Source: Phlyctochytrium arcticum (Eukaryota; Chytridiomycota; Chytridiomycetes; Chytridiales; Chytridiaceae). From it: a DNA stretch of 64,000 nt. This document shows, piece after piece, positions 11,542-24,100 of this stretch (the stretch's first letter is position 1; each line of letters begins with the position of its first letter). The translations under genes were made by a program, and so were the position numbers. Under the pieces are notes generated by a model. The model was not told the origin of the DNA. It saw only the letters and a list, made by a program, of their open reading frames with translations, and made no database searches. The stretch spans positions 473,749-537,748 of the forward strand of contig JAHLKI010000019.1 of assembly GCA_025602905.1 (NCBI GenBank), given 5' to 3'.

Positions 11542-12693
11542 ATGAATACCGCCGACTTTCGATATCATCAATATCCGCAAGGATTTCAATTTCCTCGAAG
11601 GTCATGGACACCTGGATATCAAAGGACAGCCGGACATGCTGAAGACTCGAAAAGACGTATTGGCCGCATTATCGATCATCCGGTCGCAGTAACTGCGTAC
11701 GACCTTTTTCGCCCTTTGATCGGGATCACCGCCCGCGCAGCAATAGTAGTGGTCTGCATTGCAGTCTCCGTGACCGTCGTTGTCATTCGCTACACAATCA
11801 CCGCCATTGTGTATTTGTACAGGCGCCTACACCCCTACTTGAAAGTTGCGGTTCGCGCGGCCGTCACGTCGGCCAATGTTGCCATTGGCGTGGCCAAGCG
11901 CGTCGTAACCGCATACAATTCAGGTCGCCAAGTTTGGCGCGATCGCAGCAATCCTTGGCGTCTATTTAAATCCTTCTTTCCGGCAGTAGACTTTGCTATA
12001 GAACACAGGCCGCATATTCCGAGACCTCCTTCACCGCAATCCGATCAGTGCTCTACTTCAAGCCCGTCTCCCAGCGGTAGTGAGGAGGCAAACATTGATG
12101 GGTTCGAACTCAACTCAACGCCGCTACACGGTGCTAGTGGGGAGGCGAACGCTGTCGCGTTTCCTCTCAGCCCAAGCACAGCATTCCATGCTGATACGGA
12201 AGTCAATCTGGACGCCCCCATTCCCCAATCAGTATACCAAAGTAAAGAGTCGGAAGAACCGGCAGGGGCTAATACGCCGCTGACTACTACTGAACGCGCG
12301 AACTTGGATCCGCAGGAAGGATGTACGCTCCCACAGAGTGAGCAAAATTTGATAACCAGCGTAGAACCGACGAACGCATCTTCTGAGCATCCTCTTACGC
12401 CGGTCACCGCCACAAATGAATCAACTTTTAGTGATAAGTTGAGCAGCCGTTCTGATGCTGCTTGTGATGCCATTGATACGGAAGACCTTGGGCAAGACCT
12501 AAATGGCCAGAATATGGATGAAAGCGTGGAGAGCTGCTATCTGACGGAAGAGCAAGTTGAAGATGTCCGTGATGACGAAACCGAGCACTTTTACTCCCAC
12601 CCGATCCAGAAGCGCAGCCGTTGGCGAGGCAGCAGCAGGTGGAGCCTGGACAGTGGCTACGCCGAGGACACGTTGCCTTTTCCGGGTCATTGA
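11542..12693 (+). CDS. Hypothetical protein with a hydrophobic membrane segment
   Basis: Single open frame. I chose ATG 11542 (384 aa) because sequence before it in the same frame is Pro/Ser-rich and looks like leader; ATG 11254 would give 479 aa. After a Tyr/Arg-rich N-terminus there is a strongly hydrophobic stretch around residues 65-100 (ITARAAIVVVCIAVSVTVVV then ITAIVYLY), long enough for one or two membrane passes, followed by an amphipathic Ala/Val/Arg helix. The remaining ~220 residues are acidic, Ser/Thr/Pro-rich and apparently disordered, ending in an Arg/Ser/Trp cluster. No family recognised; a membrane-anchored protein with a cytosolic disordered tail, or a membrane-shaping hairpin protein, would fit. 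Confidence 0.6.
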   Translation: MNTADFRYHQYPQGFQFPRRSWTPGYQRTAGHAEDSKRRIGRIIDHPVAVTAYDLFRPLIGITARAAIVVVCIAVSVTVVVIRYTITAIVYLYRRLHPYLKVAVRAAVTSANVAIGVAKRVVTAYNSGRQVWRDRSNPWRLFKSFFPAVDFAIEHRPHIPRPPSPQSDQCSTSSPSPSGSEEANIDGFELNSTPLHGASGEANAVAFPLSPSTAFHADTEVNLDAPIPQSVYQSKESEEPAGANTPLTTTERANLDPQEGCTLPQSEQNLITSVEPTNASSEHPLTPVTATNESTFSDKLSSRSDAACDAIDTEDLGQDLNGQNMDESVESCYLTEEQVEDVRDDETEHFYSHPIQKRSRWRGSSRWSLDSGYAEDTLPFPGH

Positions 12694-13340
12694 GCGCTGG
12701 GTAGCTGAGGGGTAGCTGAGTACACATAGATGTAGTTATGACAAATATTTTGTAGAAGATAGCTGGCATATATAAATACGATATTCGGAATTGAACTGAA
12801 CCCATTGTATTGTGCAAATCGGTGCGATGTACAAGGCGAAGGACATGCACGAAATGAGTATTTGGGAATTCTGTCGATGTCCCTCGCTTGTCAACCCTGC
12901 AGCGTTACATGCGCTTTACAGCTTCGACACTCCTCTATTGCGTCCCGAAATCACCCTCTTCGCCTCTATCCTCACGTCCCGTTCCATTAAGACCGTCCGA
13001 TTCGAATTTTTCCTCCCAAGCATGTCCCCGCATGCCCTCATAAATTTGTCAGTTGCAAGTTGCATGTTTCTTTTTCCACCTAGCACATCAGGGTGTAATT
13101 AGCCGTCACGAAATAGTTCATATATATTGAATTTGAATGTTTCGTTACTGCGCAGGTCTCTATGCTAATTGATGTTCGTTGCTCTGCAGAACCACCCCGC
13201 AGCCAATCGAACAAGGCCCCGATATGCTTTTTCCCAACAGCTAACGCACATACTATAGTCCCATGTCATTGATTGTACATGTGTGCGACAGCAAATGAAG
13301 CACGCAGGGATAACACCAGCTGCAGCTTCGCAACTACTGC
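12694..13340. other. Intergenic, no supported gene
   Basis: About 650 bp between the end of the membrane-segment gene and the 3' end of the BRK1-like gene. Frames here are short and lack family features. AT-rich stretches around 12745-12790 could hold a poly(A) signal. I see no RNA gene or repeat. Confidence 0.4.
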
Positions 13341-13850
13341 TCATTCTGAATGCGTTATCTGAGCAATGTCTCTAATAGGAGTGTCTTCATTATCTCCCTC
13401 AATGCGCGCTGAAGGTGCTATTTCTCCGTCAAGGATTCTTTCCTCTGGTACGCTTGTGCCTATATTGGTTTGTGATACGTGGGCGGAATTGTCATTTGAC
13501 AAACTGGATACTGGGGTAGCGGTCGTAGCACTTTGAGCCTATAAAGTCCCTGACCTTCAGCCTACAGGTCTTGCATAGTCTCAGCAATAATGACATACTT
13601 TGGCTTCAAGGACGGCAAGCCGGCGCTCGGTAGCTGTCAGGTTCTCACTCATGGCTGCAAGATGTGTACGGGCGTGTGCATCTAGAGCCAGAATTCATGA
13701 CTGCACATGCGTGAATCAACAATGGCATCAAGTCATACCGAATTTGGATAGGAACATAGCCATTTGTTTGATACCGGCCTCAAGGGACTCGATTGCATCG
13801 TTTGCATCGCGGTGATCGTTGAGTGGAGTTGGTCGTGTTTGTGCTGACAT
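13341..13850 (-). CDS. BRK1: BRK1/HSPC300-like subunit of the SCAR/WAVE complex
   Basis: Three exons: 13850-13739, 13681-13599, 13538-13341, introns of 57 and 60 nt (GTATGA..TCTAG and GTATGT..TATAG). Phases close to give 130 aa. Residues about 15-65 form a single amphipathic helix with the BRK1 pattern: an I-K-x-M-x-x-F-L-x-x-F segment followed by LTATERRLAVLEAK, matching the LTALERR..EAR core of animal and plant BRK1. BRK1 is the small helical subunit of the WAVE regulatory complex, which activates Arp2/3 at the leading edge. About 65 residues of acidic/Ser/Thr tail follow the helix, whereas family members are usually near 75 aa in total. WASHC3 (CCDC53) has a similar helix and is the main alternative. 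It shares a 307-bp divergent promoter region with the TUG/UBX4 gene. Confidence 0.7.
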
Positions 13851-14157
13851 TGTTTTGCTAGGAGCTAGTTATGGCAATCTTGCACATGCGCGAAGGGCAC
13901 CTTCTCTAGAGTCGGGGATTGCTGCGCAAGAGATTACGAAGTCGCCGCACGTGAGCTGTGCATCCGTTGGTCTCTCTCTGCCTTTGGTTGTTCAGCATGT
14001 TCATCATGTTCTCCCAAAAATTACAGATCCAAGAGTGATCGTGCATATTAGACTTGCAGCATTTGTCTTTAAAGAGTGGAACAGATCACCTCTGACTGCT
14101 GGTCCATACTCGTATCACCCGAAAATCGTCAGTCTTCACAAAATCTCCCTTGGCAAA
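13851..14157. promoter_or_regulatory. Shared divergent promoter region
   Basis: 307 bp between the ATG of the BRK1-like gene (minus) and the ATG of the TUG/UBX4 gene (plus). An open frame crosses it but runs through the promoter and has no family signature upstream of 14158. Confidence 0.5.
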
Positions 14158-16338
14158 ATGTCTGTCACCTTAGATCATCCAACGCATCCCACGAAGAAGG
14201 CACACTTGAAGATAACACCGTCAACTCCACTACAGACACTCTTAGATCAAGCCTGTCAGTCATGGGGACTCAACTCTGCGGACTATTCCCTCAAGCTGGT
14301 GCAGGGGGTCGGAGGGAAAAAGGAAGTAGATGTCGAGCTCGGTAGTACAGTGCGGATAGTGGGAGTAGCAGGTGGGAGTCGACTGCGGGTCGTTCCAGGA
14401 GTAAAACGAAAGGGTGAGACTGGCTAATCCGTTGTTTCAAATGAAATGGACCTGGCAATGACCGAGTTCCCTACTGACAGCTGGTCCCGTAACGGTGGCC
14501 CTTCAACCGCCTGATATGCCGCGCATGGTGGCAGCATTCTGTGCATCAGCAACAACTTTATGGAATGTCCTCCAGCACTTTGAAGGGAAATGGGGGTAAG
14601 CGTTCGGCATCCTGTGAAAGAAGACGCAACCTAATCTGTGGAAAGTGTTAATTTGACGCGTGTGACACAGACCGAGTCTCGGGGAATGTTGAAAGTCAGT
14701 AAAGAGGTTTATATGATGCCAGCTTGCATTGTGATGAACCGAGAGGTCAGGAGTTTCAACAACACGCGTATTTGAAGATAATATTGATCAATCCTACAGT
14801 TCTCAACCTTCGAGAGTTTGAAGCAAACGACTTTGGAAATGGCAGGCCTTAGCTCTGGCAACGGAGTTATCCGGGTGCTGCTAAAGGCTACAGATATGAG
14901 CCTCGACGCTGCTTTGACGCTACTCGGTAGCACTCCATCATGGCAAGCTCCAGTGAATGACCGCAGCAACGCTCAAACCCCACCGCAATCTCAAACCGCC
15001 TCTGCTCCATCTCCTCAACAAACCAATACTGCCCCATCGCTTTCCGGGACATCTCAGTCTGCTCCGATAGGTTGCCCCCCTTCAGTGGTTCCCACTTTAG
15101 CGTCTCCAAATCTGCCGAAAACTACGCACATTCCGAGCGAATCTTCTGCTCAATCGGTGGCAGCTGCCAAAGATGAAGGTAACGCCCATGGCGTACTAGG
15201 TATTAGTGCAAAGTCCTGACCACATTCCTGTCTATCATCAGAGTCTAGTGCCATTGCCAACCCTGCATCTGCCCTACCCACACTAGCCGGAACAGCAACT
15301 CAGGATGTTGAGCACGAAGTGATCACCCCCTTCGACCGGGAAATTCGTGTTTTCCGCCCACCGCCACCCGGACAAGCATATCCCCAATGTGAGTTTACCT
15401 AGGTGTGATAACTCAAATAGCACAAATCTCATTGATGTCGCACCCCTGCACCAGTCGAACTTCCAGAGTCTTTTTACGACTTGTCGCCCCTCGAGTTGCG
15501 TCATATGCTTGGTACATCGCGCGCACGGAATACCGCTGAAGCACCTCTTTTGACCCGCAAAATGCGAGAGGACATACAACAGCGAAAGTGGCAGAAATAC
15601 CCAAAAACCCTCGTGCGTGTCCGATTACCTGGCTGGGAATTAGTACAAATGAGATTCTTGAGCGCCGAGCAAGGTATGGCTGATATGATTTCGTTGCCCC
15701 TGGCAGTTGGGCTGACGCTGTGTTCTTGCTTAGTTCAGACATTCTACGACACCCTCCGCTCTATGCTGGTGGACCCCACTCGGCAATTCACACTATACAC
15801 CACACCGCCGTTCAAAGCATTGGATCCGACAGACACATTCTGGACAGCCAAGCTTGCTCCAGCTGCGCTGGTGTACTTAAAGTGGGAGGACGATGCGAAC
15901 GGAACACACCGCGAAGGACATCCCCTGAAGGACGAATGGCGCCAGAGAATGGAAGAAATGGAAACATCCACGCAAGCGGAGAGCACTGGTACCGCACCCA
16001 TGGAGGGACTATTGGTGGGAGTGCGGGCAAATGAAAAGGATTTGTCCAACATTGTACCGTCGATGGGACATCGTCTCAGCGACCCTTCGTCGTCGTCTTT
16101 CCCTGGTTCATCCTCCCGGAGTGATCAAGACCTGCATCAATCAGAATCTCAAGAGGGTAAAAGCGGCGGGAGCGAGAAGAAAAAACCCAAATGGTTCAAA
16201 ATAGGTAATTTAAAAACCTCTTCACGTGTAAATTGGAAACTAAAAAAGAAGTCCGACTTGCAGGGGGTAAGTGACATTGAGAATTTCTCTTCAACACTGT
16301 CCTATTTTAAATACAACGAATTACAACGAATGATTTGA
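14158..16338 (+). CDS. ASPSCR1: TUG/ASPSCR1-UBX4 family, UBX-domain p97 cofactor
   Basis: Seven exons: 14158-14413, 14481-14595, 14646-14745, 14800-15178, 15242-15388, 15455-15673, 15734-16338; phases close to 606 aa. The N-terminus is the TUG ubiquitin-like domain (KITPSTPLQTLLDQACQSWG), then the second ubiquitin-like region with ATTLWNVLQHFE. Splicing at 14745/14800 rebuilds the family hallmark MNREFSTFESLKQTTLEMAG. After a Ser/Pro/Gln linker come the FDREIRVFRPP segment and the UBX-like fold (VRVRLPGWELVQMRF then FYDTLRSMLVDP). This family binds Cdc48/p97, disassembling its hexamer or controlling trafficking and ER-associated degradation. The C-terminal exon ends Lys-rich around KKPKWFK; a small extra intron there (GTAATT at about 16204) would shorten the tail. 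Convergent with asparagine synthetase, 93 bp apart. Confidence 0.88.
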
Positions 16339-16431
16339 TCGATACAAAAAAATCCATTTCGGGTTCATCTAAGGCGCGCGCAGACGCATATGAATTGAGT
16401 GGCAGTCATTGGTAGCATAAAGCCTGAGAGC

Positions 16432-18572
16432 TTAATAAGCGGCGTTATGAGACTTCTGTGCGCGACCTGAAGGGTCCTCGGGACAACCTGTAGTGATGAA
16501 TCATATTAGCCCACAGAAAGTAAAATAAGAATCGCATTTTACCCACCCCAATCCTTTCGGGGTATCCATCGTACAACGCTTTCCAAACACGCCGGTTGCG
16601 GGAATTTATTTTCAAACACTTCGCGGAACCAGTATGCCTCCTTTGTGGTCGGCGTATCCTTTTGAAATCTCTTATGCGCACTGGCCAACTGTTCCTCTGA
16701 CACGTGTTTCTCCGCATACGCCTTGATGCTATCAATCCAGCTGTATCCGACACCATCGCTGAATTGCTCCTTTTGGCGCCACAAGATATCATCAGGAAGG
16801 TATGGGTCTTCCGGAGTATCGAATGCTTTACGGAGCGTGTGTTTCTCAAGCTTGTGGTGGTATGGGGCACGCTGTGTAAGTTTGTGGTTGGCAGGAACTT
16901 TCTGCATGCATACGTCCAGGAAAGCACGATCGAGGAAAGGTACACGAGCCTCTAGACCCCATGCCATGGTAGATTTGTTCGCGCGAAGGCAGTCCGAAGT
17001 ATGAAGGTTTTGTATACGAGTAATGGTCTCATGGTGCAGGGCTTGTGCAGTAGGGGCAGAGTGGAAATACAGGTAGCCTAAGGTGCTGCGGTATGAACAA
17101 CGCATTTCGCTAAAAAAGAAATGTACAACACCTACCACCAAAAATTTCATCGGCCCCCTCGCCACTGAGAACCATCTTAACACCCATGGCTTTGATCTTG
17201 CGGGACAAGAGATACATAGGGGTACTGGCGCGAACAGTGGTTACATCATAGGTCTCCAAATGCTCAATGACCTCGGCAATGGCATCCAAGCCTTCTTCTA
17301 CCGTGAAAGTGAATGCACGGTGTACAGTTCCCAAAAAGGTTGCGACGCGCTGAGCAGCAGCCAGATCGGGAGAGCCAGGTAGTCCAATGGAGAAGGAGTG
17401 CAGGCGAGGAAAGGCAGATGATGAAGAGATTGCGGCTACAGATTTGAATGAGCATTCGTATGTCGATGCTGCTAGGCGCGGTAGTTTGCTGATCGAACTT
17501 ACATCGGATATCGTCGTCATCATCCGCGTCAAGCGCACTGCCGTTGGTAGGACCGGCGTCCTCGACAGCCGCACGACGGCGCATGCGCATCGCTATTGAA
17601 GCAATAAGACTGGAGTCCAACCCACCACTTAAGAGAACACCGTATGGCACATCACTCATGAGACGTTTCTTGACGGACTTCTCGAGGGCAGCGCGAACGG
17701 CCGTGTACATCTGGCCCTCCTCTTCGGCAGTCATCTGGGCATTCTCCTCATCCAAGGATGGGAGACCTCGCGCGATATCCGAATACCATTCAGGTTTGTA
17801 GTACTCCGTTGTTTTGCCTGTTTCGCTGGAGTAATAGTGGCCTGGGGGGAAAGCAATGATTCTATCACAGTCCTCATTCAAACATTTCATTTCGGATGAA
17901 AACCAGACAGAGTTGTCCTGCGAACGCCATCCTTGGTACAGAGTGGTGATGCCGACGTGGTCACGAGCTGCGAGGTAAATGTCCTTTTTCTTGTCGTAAA
18001 GAACAAAGCTGTACATGCCATCAAGGTGTTGAAGCAAATCAACGCCCATTTCCTCATACTGTTTACAAGGAAGGAGGTTCAGAATATAAACAAACAAAAT
18101 TCCATACGTCAATCACGTACCAGATGCAAGATGATTTCACAGTCGGAGTTGGTCTTGAATGTGTGCTCCTTCTTCAAAAGCTTTCTCAAGGTTACATGGT
18201 TGTAAATTTCTCCATTGACGGTGAGCACAATAGACTCATCCACGTTGGTGAGAGGCTGCGCTCCGGATTCTATAGAGCGCGGGCGACAAAAATATATGAG
18301 ACAACAAATTCCACCGTCCAGCTCTAACCAATCAGCATACTGACCAACACCAACAATGGCAAGGCGTTCATGACAAAGAATGTTGTTTCCACAAACAGTC
18401 ACACCACTCCAGTCAGGTCCTCGGTGGCGAATTCTGGAACCAAGCTCTTAGTCCCATGGTTTCCGGTGATGCCTCAACATACAGCTACTTACTTTTTGGA
18501 TAGTTTGACAGCCTTTGTCCTCAGCGAGTTGCCGCCCTCTTGGCAGCCGAAAACAGCAAAAATTCCACACAT
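16432..18572 (-). CDS. ASN1: Asparagine synthetase (glutamine-hydrolysing)
   Basis: Seven exons: 18572-18493, 18433-18345, 18269-18121, 18058-17503, 17435-17136, 17077-16547, 16487-16432; phases close to 586 aa. The protein starts [10 protein letters not shown], so Cys2 is the glutaminase nucleophile after Met removal. It continues with RHRGPDWSG and SGAQPLTN in the class-II amidotransferase domain, then the ATP-binding SGGLDSS P-loop and [11 protein letters not shown] of the synthetase domain. The last intron (16546-16488) joins WG to CPEDPSGR, matching the fungal Asn1 tail; without it the protein would stop a few codons after WIPRKDWG. It makes asparagine from aspartate, glutamine and ATP in the cytosol. 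An acidic Asp run sits just before intron 4, in a loop that varies between species. Confidence 0.95.
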
Positions 18573-20924
18573 GGTTTGTACTGCGAATGAGGGTAGAGAT
18601 CGTTCAGAGGTACAGACACCAAGTTGGTCAGGAGTTTGTCGGCAGTAGATATAGAGCAGAAAGGAGCGCTGGCGGCGAAGAAGAAAGTGGAGGCGGCTGC
18701 TGCAGTGTGGAGGCCCACACTGCTCGGTTTTCCCGTGGAGAAGAAACCAGATTTCCCGGCGCCAGATCTGCTTACGTGAGCGGCAATCAGTCCGTGACTC
18801 ATTTATGAGATCTAATCATTCTGATTGGCTGCAAACAAGGTTGTGTGGCATCGCCGCATCTTATCAAATGGCTGGAAATTGTGGTGATTCTGCGGCGATG
18901 CTTCTGACAGCAATCTAAGGAAAACTGCTATCGTACATTCGTTTTGGAGCTTGTGGCAGCCATCGATGCATTGGATAATTGCTACTGGATGTGGTGCTAC
19001 ACCGGTTTCCTAGTGGGGGGTAGAGCATTTGCAACCTTTCCCGAGGAGATTTGGGGGATCTTCATACGACAGAGACAACATCAATCGCCATCCCTAATAT
19101 TGCACCATTCTTCTATGTAGCGGGAAGGTGTTGCAGGGAAGATCACTAGCATTATCTCTCAAATCAAACACCTATAACAATTCGTTGAGCCTGCTGCCTG
19201 CTGCCTGATGAATGTATGGAGACTAGTTTCAGGCGCTCGATGGCGATTTCCACACCTTCAAGACCAGGTATATATATACAGCGAAATCAAGCCTAACGTG
19301 GCCTACGGGCAGTTCATATTCTTCGCACAAAGGGAATGACACCGGGGTGAACCACTGTCAGGTTGAGGATGGCTCTCTTCCAGATGGACCCGCAGGACTT
19401 TTCAATGAGAACCAAGCCGGTCAATCACTTGGCTTTACTTTTCTACAATTACACGTGTTTTTTTTTTGTCGAGAATGTTACCATCTGACTGTGTATGAAA
19501 ATGCCGCTTCCTTTATGAACGAAGATGGTTGGTTGCTGTCAGATGCTATGAGAGAAATGGTTGTGGAAGAGAAGGCAGCCGCATCTCCACCATCGAGCTT
19601 AGATAAAAGAGCTTTGTCACCAGTGCAGATGAGGAGCAGGCTATCAACACGAAGTTTGCGACTATGGGGTGTTTTAATCCACCCGGCATCCATACGTGGT
19701 GTATAAGTGCCCGTATAGTCATTACTACGCCGGCTCTGTAGGCATAGCGTCAGGGTCATTAGCGCTATAGCCAAACGGTGACTACCCTCAGTATACATCA
19801 CAGTAGAGTTAAATTATAGGTGCACCGTGACAGCATATGAACTCAATGTCAGTGATGCCGGTTCATAGGGGATGTGCTAACGGTTGGCGTGGTGCGAAAA
19901 GCCTTACAAACCCAAGCCGCAATGATTTCTATTATGCATAAGTTGTGCCAACTTTGCCAGTACAGTAAAATAATATATATACTGGGAGTTTTGACCCGAA
20001 GTGTTGCTGACCCCTAGCATTTTCCCCTGAAGGAATGAAAGAAAACATGTAGATCAAGGACATCATCAAGAGCAACATAACAAACCGCAGAAATAAAAAA
20101 AAAATGGAGATGAAGGAAAGAGACATGACGTCTCAACAGGACAAAAAAAAGAAAAGAGATCAAAGACAAACGAGATATCATAGGAGAATTTCGAAAAAAA
20201 CAAAGAATGAACGGACAGAGATCAATGAATGGACTTAACAGCATACGTCCCCAGAACAAATCAAAGAAAGAGAAAACAGACGCCGATCATATCCGATCTC
20301 CTTCCTTTCCTCACTGTCTAGCAACATCTTTTGCCATTGTCCTCTCCACCTTCCCTTCCCTTTCTGAATATTCACCACCTCTTTTCCCGCTTCCAGCTAA
20401 GGTAGCATCTACGTCTCTTCCATGCTGCCTCAATCCATTTTCGAGCCTGATGCAGACTGAGCTTGACTCGACCGTAGAAGCGTGCTGCAATGGACGCTTC
20501 CAATCCAGACCGAGCTTGGCTTGACCAAAGGGAGAGTCAAGCAAATCTGGATTGGACTTGTCTGTTGCAGCAAGATGGCGAGCCGCACTATATTACTCAT
20601 TCCAGTAACATGGTTATAGTGGAGAGAGCTCAAGCAAATCTGGCTGGGTTTGCTTGTTGTGCAACTCTCTCGCATGGGACTCTCTTGCCTAACAAGTCCA
20701 ACTTATCTTTACCGTCTTCTTCATCTGTCCTAACTTTGGATATCCTCCATTTCTGCTACTATGCACTTTTCACAGTGCCTTTCCTGCCCAACGTTTTCAT
20801 GATTTGATCATAGCTATAATCTACGTGTTTCTACGGATTTACTTTGCGCAATAATTGTTGATCACGTACAATTTTCTTTCTTTTACTGCTGAAGCATCTA
20901 ACCCTTTTCTTACAATTCCCATTC
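18573..20924. other. 2.35-kb gap: promoter, then gene-free repeat-like DNA
   Basis: The first few hundred bases should contain the asparagine synthetase promoter. I find no supported gene in the rest: frames such as 19347-19706 or the minus frame at 19478-19801 lack recognisable domains. From about 20200 the strand becomes pyrimidine-rich (runs of CTTCC, TTTCC), like 29950-30290 and 58700-63500. The last ~220 bp before Copia-A are similar to 29990-30240, including the shared block TTTTCTTACAATTCCCATTC, so Copia-A landed in an older repeat. Confidence 0.5.
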
Positions 20925-21099
20925 TGTTGTGACTCAGCTTTCCAGTTGTCAGCACGCGTCTGTTACCTCAGCAAGGTCTTCTATAACTCCGACGCGTAGC
21001 TTCCATGATGTGTAATGCCTTGTATATAATGTGGTCGTTGGCTCACCCCGCACCAACTCTCCAGTCTTTGATAGTATACATTGAGTTCACTTTACAACA
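20925..21099 (+). repeat. Copia-A 5' LTR
   Basis: TGTTGTGACTC...TTTACAACA, 175 bp; contains a TGTATATAATG TATA-like box about 100 bp in. The bases just after it (GTTATCAGACACC) resemble the initiator-tRNA-derived primer sites of copia elements, but the match is partial. Confidence 0.95.
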
Positions 21100-21180
21100 C
21101 GTTATCAGACACCAAGCTCTAACCAACTCGAACTACCATTTCAAAAAAAAAAAAAAAATTCAAAAAAATCAGCATCAGCC

Positions 21181-24100
21181 ATGACCATCCAGGCTACAAA
21201 ATTCGAACAGTTATTCGCGGACGGTCGCAACAACATCGCATGGTCCCAAAACACTCAAGATCATTTATTTGCGATCGGCTTGGAGCACGCTTTAGTACCC
21301 ATTATCGATCCCGATACCGTCACAACATCTGAAGAAGACACCGAAAGCCGCATCACCAAATTGAGAGAGCGCGCTCAAGGTCTTTTGTTTATCAAACGAC
21401 ACCTCAGTCCCGATCTACAAGAACAATACAGTGCAACCAAGGATCCGACTGAACTCTGGCAACAATTATCAGCGAGATTCTTCAACCAAAAGATTATCCT
21501 GGAACCGCGTGCTATGCACGATTTCAACAACCTGCGTTTTCAAGACTTCAAATCCGTCCACGCATACAACTGTGCCCTTATGGGCATCGTCAACCGCCTT
21601 CGCCTCTGCGGAAAGATGGAGATGATAACCGATGCCAACCTAATCCAAAAGACACTCTCCACTTTTCCCAAACATTTGGTGGTATTATCCTCCCTGTACC
21701 AAAATTTGAAATTCCCGACATATTCTGCCTTACTCGCGACCATGCAAACAACCGAAGAGCGAGAAAACATTCTAATCACCAACGCCGACGTACGCCCCCC
21801 GGGAACTGCGATGCCTTCGCTCGGCGCAAGTCCCGCTGAAGTGGAATCACACTATATTGACCGTTACGACACAAACATGACACCCCACTCGAACGGACAA
21901 TTCTACCAATACCCCAACAATGACCACGGTCATCAGCCGGTTTATGGCGAGTCGCACTATACGCAACGTTTCGACCCCACAGGCGGTCACGGCCAAGGAC
22001 ACTGGCGAGGACGTGGTCGTGGTCGTGGTCGCGGCCGCGGTCGCGGACAGAATCGCCCCCAAGTTACTTGTTTTGAATGCGGGATACAGGGACACCGCGG
22101 GAAGGAATGCCGAACCGCTCCGCATCTTCGACAACTATACAAACAATACGGTAAACCAGAAATCAAGGAAGCCCATTCGGTCGAAATAACCACCCCCGCT
22201 CCCATGCCGGTGCCCGAACTTGTCTACAGCAATTTCATGGACGCCTCAAACGATAACATTCCTACCCGCTCCAAAATTCATGCGGAAATTAACTCCACCC
22301 ACACAGACGACGAGTACACCGGCAACCAGGCGCTCATCGACAGCGGGACAACCCACTGCATCATCCCTCACCGGGAAATGTTTATCACCCTCAACAACGA
22401 CAAAGAAATTACCCTAAAGACCATCTCGGGATCTTCTCTGGCCGAAGGATCAGGACACGCCAGACTTCAACTACCTAACGGAACAATCTTGGAAATCAAC
22501 GACGCTCTCTATGCCCCTCAATCTCCCAGATTACTGGTTAGTTTCAAGGTCTTACACCAGAACAAGTTATCTATTCAAACCAAGGATGACGGGGGGAAGA
22601 TGTACATGCATCTATTGCGGAAAGGGGAAATTGTAGAAACATTGAAAGGTCTCGAGAACGGCCTATACACTACAACTGTAAATGCTGTCAATAAACAATC
22701 TCACATCTATTACGCGCAAACTCAAAATGAGAATGTTTCATCACCGTCCAAAGACCTTACGATCGACAACCAATCCGCAATGTATAACCTCTGGCATGCT
22801 CGCTTCGGACATCCGGGAAAGACCATGTTCGGCCGTATCCTGAACATAGTACGAAATATGAACCTCTCCAGGCGACAATTCAACAAAGGTTTATCATTAA
22901 ACTCACCATGTCGACCATGCGCACTGGCCAAATTCTCATCTGCACCCGCCAGCTTTAAGGAACCCACTGAGGCCCCTCCATTCCTAAGTCGATTGAATAT
23001 TGATATCCATGGCCCAGTATATCCTCCGTCGGGCCAATTTGAGTACTTTATGGTTATTGGAGATTCCTCATCCCGATTGGCATATGTCGCCCTACTAGAA
23101 AACAAGGACGACGCCTTCCCCAATGCCCTACGCCATTTCATCAAACTCCGAGATTTTTACCCAGAGTACAAAATCAAAAAGATCCGGGTCGACAATGCGG
23201 GAGAACTTACATCACCACTGATGAAAGCATACTTGGCTTCATGCGGCACGGAACTAGAGACCTGCACAGAATATGTACATCAACAGAACGGAAGTGCTGA
23301 AGCACCGATTAAAAGAGTGTCCACTACGGCTCGGGCAATGCTTCTGGGATCAAGACTACCAGCATCCGCATGGGGTCATGCCGTTTTACATGCGGTCAAC
23401 GTCCTAAATTACCGGCCCTCCTCTTATATGAAGGAAAGTCCCCACCAGCTGCTCAATGGACACCCACCAAGCGTCGACCATCTTCGTGTTTTTGGAAGCG
23501 CGGTTTACGTCCCAATCCCACCACCCAAAAGAAACAAGATGGGACCGCAACGTACACTTGGAATTTACATCGGTTATGACAGCACTTGTAAAATACGATA
23601 TCTGGAACCTACATCCGGCTCGGTTTTCCACGCCCGTTTTGCCGATTGTATCTTTGACGAAACACAATTTCCCACCGTAGGAAACAAGGAGTACCTCACG
23701 GAGGATCAACGCAAAGAACGAGAGGTCCTGTTCTCCTCATCCCCTACAAGACCTACGGAATATTCTATTTCTTCAATGACCGAAAAGACAATTGCGGAGA
23801 TTATCAACCTGCAAAGAATCGTGAATAACGCTCCAGACACATTCAACAACAGCGCGACAGTCATCCGTCACCCAGAATCTTTAACATCGGCTGCCATAAA
23901 CGCTCCGGACCGCATCTCCACAGAACTACCTCCGGCAGTCATCACCGAACCACGCAGAAAACGTGGACGACCAATTGGCTCGAAAAACAAATATCCCCGT
24001 AAAACGTTTACACCACCAGAAAACCGCATCACGGACGATCCGAGAGTGGAAATTACCGAAACAATGGTTAATCACATCGCGGCAGCTATCAACTCCAGTA

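Noticed and set aside
14158..14427. Ending the TUG/UBX4 protein at the TAA near 14427
   Set aside because: A GTGAGA splice donor at 14414 joins in frame to exons carrying the rest of the family domains.
19347..19706. 119-aa ORF and antisense 107-aa ORF upstream of Copia-A
   Set aside because: No domain, no conserved start context, no neighbour logic; likely chance.
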